DNA of 7,054 bases from the NCBI GenBank assembly GCA_000997475.1, contig LCEC01000031.1, positions 1-7,054 on the forward strand. Direction: 5' to 3'. The notes under the pieces are model-generated. The model saw only the letters and a program-made list of their open reading frames with translations, had not been told where the DNA came from and searched no databases. This DNA is from Parcubacteria group bacterium GW2011_GWB1_42_6 (GTDB lineage Bacteria > Patescibacteriota > Minisyncoccia > Portnoybacterales > GWB1-42-6). The position numbers were made by a program, and so were the translations under genes. Below are positions 1-5,017 of the stretch, one piece after another (position 1 is the first letter of the stretch; every line of letters starts with the position of its first letter).

Positions 1-2
1 AC

Positions 3-374
3 GAACAAAGATATCTGCCCGACGAAAAAAGCATTCTGCTTTTGGTCGCTTATCAAGCGCAAGGAACGATTGGCCGAAAAATCAGCGATGGTGCCAAAAG
101 CGTTGAAATTTTTGACCAGCCGGTTGAAGCGAAAGCCGAAGTGAGAAAAATTTCCGGCTATTCTTCCCACGCCGATCAGAAATTTTTGATGGAATGGATA
201 GCTGGTTTTCAGAAACCAGTTTGCGCGGCCGATAAGAAAAAGAAAGGACGTGTTAAAAAAGTTTTTGTCGTGCACGGCGAAGAAAAACCCGCGGCGACTT
301 TGGCGGGCCTCATTCGCGATGAATTGGGCATAGAGGCCGTGGCCGCGAAGGAGGGGCAAGAGGAGAAATTATAA
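3..374 (+). CDS. MBL-fold beta-CASP/RMMBL protein, RNase-like (C-terminal part only)
   Basis: This is the 3' end of a gene that begins before the window. The frame is open from base 3, giving 123 visible residues, and ends with TAA. The TTG at 42 is internal, because the frame continues upstream as EQRYLPDEKSILLL. The visible part contains YQAQGTIGRKI (end of the beta-CASP region) and EVRKISGYSSHADQKFL (the RMMBL motif). The His of SSHAD (visible residue 56) corresponds to a late metal-ligand His in CPSF-73-type nucleases. Members of this family are zinc-dependent RNA endo- or exonucleases acting in the cytoplasm, and full proteins are usually about 450 residues. The catalytic HxHxDH motif would lie outside the window, so activity cannot be judged. 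A short lysine-rich insert (DKKKKGRVKK) precedes the last strand (VFVVHGEEK). Family assignment is confident; the RNA substrate is unknown. Confidence 0.88.
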   Translation, partial: EQRYLPDEKSILLLVAYQAQGTIGRKISDGAKSVEIFDQPVEAKAEVRKISGYSSHADQKFLMEWIAGFQKPVCAADKKKKGRVKKVFVVHGEEKPAATLAGLIRDELGIEAVAAKEGQEEKL

Positions 375-393
375 TTTTTTTTAAAATAATTAT

Positions 394-999
394 ATGGAAA
401 AAATATCCCAGAGTTATCAAAAATTCAAAATCTGCGTTTCCGGGGCGGCGCGCACCGATTGTTGCGAGGCGGGAGCGATGGAAAAAACCAAGGAGCTCGG
501 CCGCCAAATTGTCGCTCATAACGGCGTGGTGCTCACCGGCGCCACCACGGGCGTGCCTTATTGGGCGGTGATCGGCGCCAAAGAAGTGGGCGGAATTTCA
601 ATCGGTTTTTCGCCGGCGGTTTCGGAAGTCAGCCATGTTAAAACTTATCACTTGCCCACTGATTATTATGATATTATAGTTTATACCGGTTTTGAATATT
701 CCGGCCGGAATCTTTTTTTAACCCGCGCTTCGGATGCCGTGATAATCGTTTGCGGAAGGCTGGGAACGCTCAATGAATTCACGATCGCTTTTGAAGATCA
801 AAAACCGATCGGCGTTCTAACGGGCACCGGCGGAATGGCGGATAAAATCAAAGAAATAGTCGATGATGGCCATCGAGGTCCGGGGAAAATAATTTACGAT
901 TCCGATCCCCATATTTTGGTTGAAAAGTTGATTGAGATCGTGAAGAAAGAAAAAGATTACAAAGTTGATTTCAAACCCAGCAAAGGAGGGGGAGAATGA
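394..999 (+). CDS. LOG-family/TIGR00725-like Rossmann-fold protein
   Basis: This is a 201-residue cytosolic protein with the look of the LOG/SLOG superfamily, a DprA-like Rossmann fold that binds nucleotides. An N-terminal strand and glycine turn (KICVSGAAR, residues 12-20) is followed by a second glycine-rich segment (VVLTGATTGVPYWA), then YSGRNLFLTRASDAVIIVCG. The variant signature GRLGTLNEF lies at residues 121-129. LOG phosphoribohydrolases carry PGGxGTxxE at this site. Here the GT and Glu128 remain but the preceding PGG does not, so cytokinin-type phosphoribohydrolase activity should not be assumed. Nucleotide or cofactor binding is the safer inference. The ATG at 394 has only AT-rich sequence and no Shine-Dalgarno site before it. 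It lies 19 nt after the upstream gene, suggesting co-transcription. Its own stop codon overlaps an ATG that sits behind a strong ribosome binding site. Confidence 0.8.
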   Translation: MEKISQSYQKFKICVSGAARTDCCEAGAMEKTKELGRQIVAHNGVVLTGATTGVPYWAVIGAKEVGGISIGFSPAVSEVSHVKTYHLPTDYYDIIVYTGFEYSGRNLFLTRASDAVIIVCGRLGTLNEFTIAFEDQKPIGVLTGTGGMADKIKEIVDDGHRGPGKIIYDSDPHILVEKLIEIVKKEKDYKVDFKPSKGGGE

Positions 1000-1043
1000 G
1001 ATTTCCCTACGAAATTACGAATTTATTGCGAAAATACGAATAA
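983..1043 (+). other. Orphan ribosome binding site and ATGA start leading into a repeat (15-codon ORF)
   Basis: AAGGAGG at 983-989 sits six bases before ATG 996, and this ATG overlaps the TGA stop of the LOG-like gene (ATGA 996-999). This is the arrangement expected for a translationally coupled downstream gene. The reading frame enters the inverted repeat within two codons and stops at TAA 1041-1043, giving only MRFPYEITNLLRKYE. The peptide is almost all repeat translation and is unlikely to be functional. My reading is that a repeat was inserted at, or replaced, the original start of the next gene, which now starts at 1109 behind a second Shine-Dalgarno site. Confidence 0.45.
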
Positions 1044-1090
1044 ATGCGTTTCTTTCGTATTTTCGTATAGTTTCGTAGTTCGTAGGGAAA
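1002..1090 (+). repeat. Imperfect inverted repeat of TACGAA units
   Basis: The left arm 1002-1040 begins TTTCCCTACGAA and ends CGAAAATACGAA. The right arm 1054-1090 is its near-complete reverse complement, ending TTCGTAGGGAAA. The loop is about 13 nt. The outer 12 bases pair perfectly and so do the inner 12; the middle has small mismatches and length differences. Inside the arms the unit TACGAA recurs. It fills nearly the whole gap between two co-oriented genes, contains no gene, and would form a long hairpin in the transcript. No T-tract follows it, so it is not a standard terminator. It resembles a MITE- or REP-type intergenic element. Confidence 0.85.
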
Positions 1091-1093
1091 CGG

Positions 1094-1103
1094 AAGGGGG
1101 TGA
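1094..1103 (+). promoter_or_regulatory. Strong Shine-Dalgarno site deciding the start at 1109
   Basis: AAGGGGGTGA differs by one base from the full anti-16S complement AAGGAGGTGA. Its GGGGG core lies eight bases before ATG 1109. The GTG at 1100 lies inside this site and therefore cannot be the start. Confidence 0.75.
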
Positions 1104-1108
1104 GAAAA

Positions 1109-1366
1109 ATGCCGGAAGAAAAATTAATAGGCAAAGTCACCCATTTTTACGGAAAAATCAACGTGGGTATTATTTTGCTTTCCGAAGAACTGAACAAGGG
1201 CGAAAGAATTCATTTTGTCGGCCCGACAACCGATTTTGAACAAGAAGTCGAATCAATGCAGGTTGATCATTCCGAGGTTGAAGAAGCGCAAACCGGGCGG
1301 GAAATCGGAATGAAAGTGATAAGGAAAGTAAAAGAAAACGACGAAGTTTATAAAGTAAACGAATAA
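1109..1366 (+). CDS. Translation elongation factor-like protein (stand-alone EF-Tu domain 2-like)
   Basis: This is a predicted 85-residue cytosolic protein beginning MPEEKLIGKVTHFYGKINVG. The pattern of short beta strands (GKVTHFYGKINVGIILL, GERIHFVGPTTDFEQEVESMQ) followed by EEAQTGREIGMKVIRKVKENDEVYKV matches the beta-barrel domain 2 of EF-Tu-type GTPases. There, the residues after the G...VG loop and the IG.KV..KV..GD.VY end are characteristic. There is no GTPase domain, so it cannot be a factor by itself. Small proteins of this kind are annotated as elongation factor-like in archaea and CPR bacteria, and their role is unknown. ATG 1109 is chosen over GTG 1100 because the latter is inside the ribosome binding site. 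It is the first gene of a tight run with the next two. Confidence 0.75.
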   Translation: MPEEKLIGKVTHFYGKINVGIILLSEELNKGERIHFVGPTTDFEQEVESMQVDHSEVEEAQTGREIGMKVIRKVKENDEVYKVNE

Positions 1367-1370
1367 AAAA

Positions 1371-1706
1371 ATGGAAGAAAAAGAGAATTTTGAAATTCGG
1401 CCGGAAGAAGAAAAACAGCCGGAAAATTCCGGTTCTGATTTGCTGTCCGACGAGCCGGAAATAAAAGAGGAAGAAACGCCCAAGATTTTCGGGCGAACCG
1501 TTGAAATATCTTCAAGAAAAAAACTTTTTTGGACAGCCATACTCATTGCTTTGCTCAATCCGGTTTTTGCCGGATTTATCGTCGCGGCGGCTTTTTTGAG
1601 CGAACCGGGATTAAGGCGCGAAGGAAAAATAATCGCCGCCGCCGCTATCGTTTCGGCGGTTATCCAAGTTTATTTCTTAATGGAAAACAGTTCTCAAATC
1701 GTATGA
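1371..1706 (+). CDS. Small membrane protein with acidic N-terminus and two predicted TM helices
   Basis: I do not recognise this 111-residue protein. Residues 1-38 are strongly acidic, proline-rich and low in complexity, probably disordered and cytoplasmic. A basic stretch (SRKK, 48-51) leads into a first hydrophobic helix at about 52-76 (LFWTAILIALLNPVFAGFIV). A short loop with RRE follows, then a second helix at about 86-104. This would put both ends on the cytoplasmic side by the positive-inside rule. The ATG lies four bases after the upstream stop with no clear Shine-Dalgarno site. Its TGA overlaps the ATG of the permease (ATGA), which implies translational coupling. An accessory or assembly partner of the permease is possible from context alone; nothing in the sequence proves it. 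Confidence 0.7.
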   Translation: MEEKENFEIRPEEEKQPENSGSDLLSDEPEIKEEETPKIFGRTVEISSRKKLFWTAILIALLNPVFAGFIVAAAFLSEPGLRREGKIIAAAAIVSAVIQVYFLMENSSQIV

Positions 1707-2851
1707 CTTTGTCGGGATTGGAAAAAATGCGATTTATTTGCGCCGCGGCAACTCTTGCCGGAACGATAATCGGGGTGGGGATATTTGGCATTCCTTTTGT
1801 GGTCGCGCAAGCCGGTTTCGCGACTGGCGTTTTTTATTTGGTTGCGATCGCTTTTTTGTCTCTTTTTATGCATTTGGCCTACGCGGAAGCTGTTTTGCGA
1901 ACCGGCCAAGATCATCGCTTGATCGGCTATATAGGCAAATATTTCGGTTCCAAATCAAAAAAAGTCGCGACCGCCGTTCTTTTGGTTGAATATTACGGAA
2001 TCATTTTGGCCTATATCATCGTGGGCGGAGAATTTTTGAATTTGATTTTTTCCAGTTGGCTGCCAAGTTCCGAATTTATATGGTCAATCATATTTTTCTT
2101 GTTTGCCGCCTGGGCGATTTTTTTGGGGCCGAGAGCATTGGCAAAAAACGAACTTTTTTTTACCGGTTTGCTTATTTTGGCGGCCATTTATTTGTCGGCC
2201 AAGGGAATTGTTTCTTTAAATCCCTCGAATTTAACCGGTTTTGATTGGGCTAAATTTTTTGTGCCCTACGGCGTGATTTTTTTCTCTTTCGGCGGTTCAA
2301 CAGCCATCCCGGAAATCCGCCAGATTTTGAAGGGGCGGGAGAAAAAAATCAAATCCGCCATTATTTTGGGAACGCTGATTCCTTTGATAATTTATTTGCT
2401 TTTTGCTTTGGCGGTTGTGGGCGTGAGCGGCTCCAAAACCTCCCCCGAAGCCATAAAAGGATTGGTTCCCTTTTTGGGCGAGGGGACGATAATTTTGGGC
2501 GCGGTTTTTGGAATTTTGGCGATCTTCACTTCATTTTTGACGGCCGGAATGAATTTGAAGAAAATTTTTCAGTATGATTACCGCGTCAAAAGCTTTCCTT
2601 CTTTCATTTTGGCTTTGGGTTTGCCCATCGCGGCCTATTTATTGGGCTTTAAAAACTTTATCGTTTTAATCGCTTTCACGGGCGCGGTTTTGGGCGGAAT
2701 TGACGGAATTTTTACGATTTTAGTTTATTTGAGAGCCAAAAAACTTGGCGACAGGCGGCCCGAATTTTCTTTGCCCAAAGGAAAATTTTTGGCGTATTTG
2801 GCGATTATTTTGTTTGTTTTGGGAATAATTTATCAGATCGCGATGATTTAA
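1703..2851 (+). CDS. Amino acid permease of the Trp/Tyr permease (APC superfamily) type
   Basis: This 382-residue polytopic inner-membrane protein has about eleven hydrophobic helices. The first helix carries GTIIGVGIFGIP at residues 20-31, the unwound glycine-rich substrate and ion site typical of the aromatic amino acid permease/Aa_trans branch of the APC superfamily. The later segment YGVIFFSFGGSTAIPEI fits the TM6 region of this branch. Family members import amino acids by proton or sodium symport. The exact substrate cannot be read from sequence, but import would suit an auxotrophic reduced-genome cell. The frame is open far upstream (to 1529), but that part is a shadow of the previous gene. 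ATG 1703 overlaps the previous stop as ATGA, and homology begins shortly after it. ATG 1727 (residue 9) is a possible alternative start. No intrinsic terminator is seen after the stop. Confidence 0.85.
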   Translation: MTLSGLEKMRFICAAATLAGTIIGVGIFGIPFVVAQAGFATGVFYLVAIAFLSLFMHLAYAEAVLRTGQDHRLIGYIGKYFGSKSKKVATAVLLVEYYGIILAYIIVGGEFLNLIFSSWLPSSEFIWSIIFFLFAAWAIFLGPRALAKNELFFTGLLILAAIYLSAKGIVSLNPSNLTGFDWAKFFVPYGVIFFSFGGSTAIPEIRQILKGREKKIKSAIILGTLIPLIIYLLFALAVVGVSGSKTSPEAIKGLVPFLGEGTIILGAVFGILAIFTSFLTAGMNLKKIFQYDYRVKSFPSFILALGLPIAAYLLGFKNFIVLIAFTGAVLGGIDGIFTILVYLRAKKLGDRRPEFSLPKGKFLAYLAIILFVLGIIYQIAMI

Positions 2852-2980
2852 ATTTTCAATTATCAATAATCCCCTTCTTCGTCCTTCGATAAACTCAGGG
2901 CTACGGAAGGGCAAAGCAATTTTCAATGAATATTTAATTTTCAATATTAAATATTTGATATTGATTGAAAATTGAAAATT
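2851..2980 (+). repeat. AATTTTCAAT repeat cluster with inverted copies
   Basis: AATTTTCAAT occurs directly at 2851-2860, 2918-2927 and 2936-2945. It occurs inverted (ATTGAAAATT) at 2964-2973 and 2971-2980, so the two ends of the gap can pair. An inner perfect 10-bp inverted repeat, AATATTTAAT 2929-2938 with ATTAAATATT 2946-2955, is also present. The cluster fills the gap between permease and ligase and contains a second, unrelated repeat at 2873-2910. No promoter motif or gene is evident inside it. Confidence 0.75.
2873..2910 (+). repeat. CTTCGATAAACTCAGGG-type dispersed repeat, imperfect hairpin
   Basis: The core CCTTCGATAAACTCAGGG at 2883-2900 matches the consensus-like string CCTTCGACAAGCTCAGGG that I recognise from many bacterial intergenic regions. 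Translation of such elements yields false LSLSKD-type peptides. The ends CCTTCTTCGT and ACGGAAGG can pair imperfectly. The element is nested inside the AATTTTCAAT repeats. Recognition is from memory and not from a search. Confidence 0.6.
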
Positions 2981-2988
2981 ATTTTTCA

Positions 2989-4323
2989 GTGCTTCTTAAA
3001 CTCGAAAAGTCTATTTTTTATCTTCTTATTTTCTTGGCGCCTTTGCAGCTAAGGCATATTTTCTTTTTCTTGGGCGAAAAATTCAGCGAATGGCAATCCA
3101 TCCATATTTACGCGACGGATATTCTTGTCATCTTTATTTTGTCTCTTTGGCTGTGGCGGTCGCGCAAAAATTTTTCTTTTAAATTTGACGGCATTGAAAA
3201 ATCGCTCGTTGTATTTTCGTTTTTTTGCGCTCTTTCTCTTTTTATGGCGCAAAATCTGCAAATCGGATTTTTTGGATTGGCTAAAATTTTGGAAATGTCG
3301 GCGCTTTTTTTGTATATCAAGCGCAATTTTGAGAAAATTTACGGAATTGATTTTTTTTGGTTTGCGTTTGCCGGCGGAGCCTTGCTTCAATCAATCGCGG
3401 CGATTGGCCAATTTTTCAAGCAGGGAAGTTTGGGTCTGAATTTTTTGGCCGAGAGCCCGATTGGTCCCAATTTGCCCGGAGTGGCCAAAATCGCGGTTAA
3501 CGGAGAAAGAATCATTCGAGCCTACGGCACGGTTCCCCATCCCAATATTTTGGCGGCGATAATTTCAACGGCGATTTTCGGTTTGTTGTTTTTATTAATT
3601 GAAAGATGGCTGAAGTCAAAAAAGACGGAAAAAGCGTTGGCGGCGGTTGTCTTTATTTTTTTGGCGCTTGGGCTTTCTTTGACTTTTTCAAGGGTGATTA
3701 TAATTTTAACTTTGATATTTTTGGTTTTATGGCTTTGTTTTTGCTTTAGGGAAAAAAAATATCGCGCCGGAGCTTTATGGGCGGGTGTCTTGGCAATTTT
3801 GATTTTTGCCGCGATTTTGATTTCATTCAGTCCTTATTTTTTAAGCAGATTCAGCCCCCAAAATTTGGGCGAAAGCCAGCCGGTTGTTTTGCGTCTTGCT
3901 TACGGCGAAATTGCTTTAGATATGATTAAGAACAGATTTTTTTTGGGAGTCGGTCAGAGCAACTTCACAATCCTTTCGCGAGATTATTTAACAATGCTGG
4001 CGCCATGGGTTTTTCAGCCCGTTCATAATATTTATTTGCTGATTGCCGCCGAAACCGGAATTTTGGGCTTGGCCTCGTTTTTAACCTTTTTATTTTTTAT
4101 TTTTAAAAAGGCTTGGGAAAAAATCAAGAGCTTGGCCGGCGGGGAAAGGATTTATCTTTACTCTTTTCTTTTTATAGCTTATAATTTTTTATTCATCGGT
4201 TTGTTCGATCATTTCCTTTGGGATCTTCAGCAGGGACAGCTCTTGTTTTGGATGATTTTGGGAATTATCGCGGGATTAAGCGCCCATAGCTCAACGGATA
4301 GAGCGCAGGCCTCCGAAGCTTGA
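2989..4323 (+). CDS. O-antigen ligase/Wzy-type polymerase family protein
   Basis: This is a 444-residue polytopic membrane protein with about ten to twelve hydrophobic helices. Two segments mark the O-antigen ligase (Wzy_C/WaaL-like) family. The first is RAYGTVPHPNILAA in the middle (His184). The second is the large loop FLGVGQSNF...QPVHNIYLLIAAETGILGL (His346), matching the catalytic periplasmic loop with its conserved His. Such proteins transfer or polymerise undecaprenyl-linked glycans on the outer face of the cytoplasmic membrane. In a CPR cell this could serve a glycan coat or glycosylated S-layer, which is inference. The start is uncertain: GTG 2989 gives a sensible N-terminus (MLLKLEKSIFYLL), and TTG 2965 lies in the upstream repeat. 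Neither has a Shine-Dalgarno site. The last 14 codons (SAHSSTDRAQASEA) run into a tRNA gene, which supplies the TGA stop. Confidence 0.85.
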   Translation: MLLKLEKSIFYLLIFLAPLQLRHIFFFLGEKFSEWQSIHIYATDILVIFILSLWLWRSRKNFSFKFDGIEKSLVVFSFFCALSLFMAQNLQIGFFGLAKILEMSALFLYIKRNFEKIYGIDFFWFAFAGGALLQSIAAIGQFFKQGSLGLNFLAESPIGPNLPGVAKIAVNGERIIRAYGTVPHPNILAAIISTAIFGLLFLLIERWLKSKKTEKALAAVVFIFLALGLSLTFSRVIIILTLIFLVLWLCFCFREKKYRAGALWAGVLAILIFAAILISFSPYFLSRFSPQNLGESQPVVLRLAYGEIALDMIKNRFFLGVGQSNFTILSRDYLTMLAPWVFQPVHNIYLLIAAETGILGLASFLTFLFFIFKKAWEKIKSLAGGERIYLYSFLFIAYNFLFIGLFDHFLWDLQQGQLLFWMILGIIAGLSAHSSTDRAQASEA

Positions 4324-4351
4324 GATTAGGGTTCGACTCCCTGTGGGCGCA
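4280..4351 (+). tRNA. tRNA-Arg, anticodon CCG
   Basis: A complete cloverleaf is visible. The acceptor stem is GCGCCCA (4280-4286) with TGGGCGC (4344-4350), fully paired. The D stem is GCTC/GAGC (4289-4292, 4301-4304) around AACGGATA. The anticodon stem CAGGC/GCTTG (4306-4310, 4318-4322) includes one G-T pair, with loop CTCCGAA and anticodon CCG at 4313-4315. A four-base variable region follows. The T arm has loop TTCGACT and stem TAGGG/CCCTG with one G-T pair at its base. The discriminator is A4351. CCA is not encoded. It reads the CGG arginine codon. The first 44 bases overlap the end of the ligase gene on the same strand, so a separate promoter, if any, must lie inside that coding region. 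Confidence 0.95.
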
Positions 4352-4412
4352 CAATTAATCGATATTATTAATGATGAATAGTTTAGTTATTTAACAAAAA
4401 GATTCATTTAAA

Positions 4413-4418
4413 AAGGAG
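4413..4418 (+). promoter_or_regulatory. Shine-Dalgarno site for the GTG start at 4425
   Basis: AAGGAG lies six bases before GTG 4425, an optimal spacing. It stands out because the LOG-like, ligase, methyltransferase and EndoQ genes show no such site. It supports the reality of the small unrecognised gene. Confidence 0.75.
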
Positions 4419-4424
4419 TTTTTC

Positions 4425-4742
4425 GTGAAAAATGACAAAGGGCGGGATATAAACGATGTTTGCAAATTGCCTGAATTTGAGGAATTAAGGAAATTTATTC
4501 TTGGCAGCCAAGATGTATTTTCAACTTGGGGGAGAGTTTGGAATAATCGGCAAAAAAGAAGTTGCGTAGCCTTTTCCAACAAATCGGAAACCGTTTTAAT
4601 TTCGGCTGACCGCTATAAAACTGTTGAGTATGAACCCTTGATGGTAAATGGATATTGCCGGTCCGGAACGAAATCCGATACTTTGCTTAATCAGGTGATT
4701 GTTATACTGCGAAAGCATAATGTTCCTTTTGTACTGAATTAA
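4425..4742 (+). CDS. Unrecognised 105-residue protein beside tRNA-Arg
   Basis: I do not recognise this protein. It is soluble-looking, with no membrane segment or signal peptide, and moderately basic (17 Lys/Arg against 12 Asp/Glu). It has three cysteines (13, 47, 78) without a CxxC pair. A likely helix (LPEFEELRKFILG, 15-27) is followed by a Trp-containing segment (STWGRVWNNRQKR), a beta-like stretch (SETVLISADRYKTVEYEPLMV) and a final helix-strand (LLNQVIVILRKHNVPFVLN). A real gene is supported by a perfectly spaced AAGGAG site before the GTG and by an intrinsic terminator 31 bases after the stop. It starts 74 bases after tRNA-Arg and looks like a single-gene unit. The tRNA-side position and the different translation signal from its neighbours hint at acquisition, but no integrase or duplicated tRNA end is present. 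Confidence 0.7.
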   Translation: MKNDKGRDINDVCKLPEFEELRKFILGSQDVFSTWGRVWNNRQKRSCVAFSNKSETVLISADRYKTVEYEPLMVNGYCRSGTKSDTLLNQVIVILRKHNVPFVLN

Positions 4743-4773
4743 AACATGAGTCGCCAGCTCTTATTTTTTTCGG

Positions 4774-4805
4774 AACCTCGCTTAAACGAGCGAGGTTTTT
4801 ATTTT
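4774..4805 (+). terminator. Intrinsic terminator of the 105-residue gene
   Basis: A perfect 9-bp stem, AACCTCGCT 4774-4782 with AGCGAGGTT 4789-4797, has a six-base loop TAAACG and is followed by TTTTTATTTT. It is a classical rho-independent terminator for rightward transcription. No long T-run follows it on the other strand. Confidence 0.9.
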
Positions 4806-4928
4806 GGGCGGAGCTTATTAAGACTGTTGGCTCAACTCCTCTTGGGAGCGCATAGATTTGAGATTATTGATTCGGAATAGAATTATTTAGCAACAGTTGT
4901 ATTTTTATCGATTAAAGGCAGTTTTTTG
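4806..4928 (+). other. Gene-free stretch between two terminators, possible structured RNA
   Basis: I see no coding potential here. A long-range pairing is possible between ACTGTTGGCT (4823-4832) and AGCAACAGT (4889-4897), with one bulged G. Inside it is a small CTCC/GGAG hairpin (4836-4839, 4845-4848). Because another strong terminator follows at 4929, a short independent transcript ending there is conceivable. A weak TTGAGA (4858) and AATTAT (4881) pair at 17-bp spacing is the only promoter-like signal I find. The sequence does not match any RNA family I know (6S, SRP RNA, tmRNA, RNase P). Confidence 0.25.
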
Positions 4929-4979
4929 ACGCTTTGCGGGTTTGGGCAATAAACCAAATTCGCAAGGCGTTTTTTATTT
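4929..4979 (+). terminator. Second strong intrinsic terminator
   Basis: ACGCTTTGCGGGTTTGG (4929-4945) pairs along its whole 17-base length with CCAAATTCGCAAGGCGT (4954-4970), counting three G-T wobbles, around an eight-base loop. It is followed by TTTTTTATTT. The polarity is rightward. No gene lies between it and the first terminator, so it either backs that one up or ends an unrecognised short RNA. Confidence 0.85.
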
Positions 4980-5000
4980 ACAAGAGCTTTATGGTAAAAT
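4973..5000 (+). promoter_or_regulatory. Predicted extended -10 promoter for the methyltransferase
   Basis: TGGTAAAAT at 4992-5000 is an extended -10 (TGn followed by TAAAAT, 5 of 6 to consensus). An AT-rich, weak -35 candidate TTTATT lies at 4973-4978 with 16-bp spacing. It sits directly after the second terminator and about 200 bases before the methyltransferase, with the expected start point near 5007. The resulting leader would contain the whole palindromic region 5018-5197. Confidence 0.5.
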
Positions 5001-5017
5001 ATACGTGATATGAATCT

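Noticed and set aside
1002..1090. CRISPR-like array from repeated TACGAA units
   Set aside because: The units are too short, irregularly spaced and arranged as an inverted repeat without unique spacers.
1529..1702. N-terminal extension of the permease frame by 58 codons
   Set aside because: This stretch lies over the small membrane protein gene in another frame, gives an Arg-rich non-membrane sequence, and the ATGA overlap at 1703 provides a natural start.
3049..3439. Overlapping ORFs on both strands within the ligase gene
   Set aside because: Their compositions are skewed (Lys/Arg/Phe-rich), as expected for out-of-frame reading of a hydrophobic TTT-rich gene.
997..4323. TGA recoded as glycine (Gracilibacteria/SR1 code)
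   Set aside because: TGA ends the LOG-like gene and the small membrane protein at sensible points, and no recognised gene contains an internal TGA.
4354..4372. ATTAAT...ATTAAT palindrome just after the tRNA
   Set aside because: It is short and AT-only, expected by chance in such sequence; it has no T-tract context or GC stem to act as a terminator.
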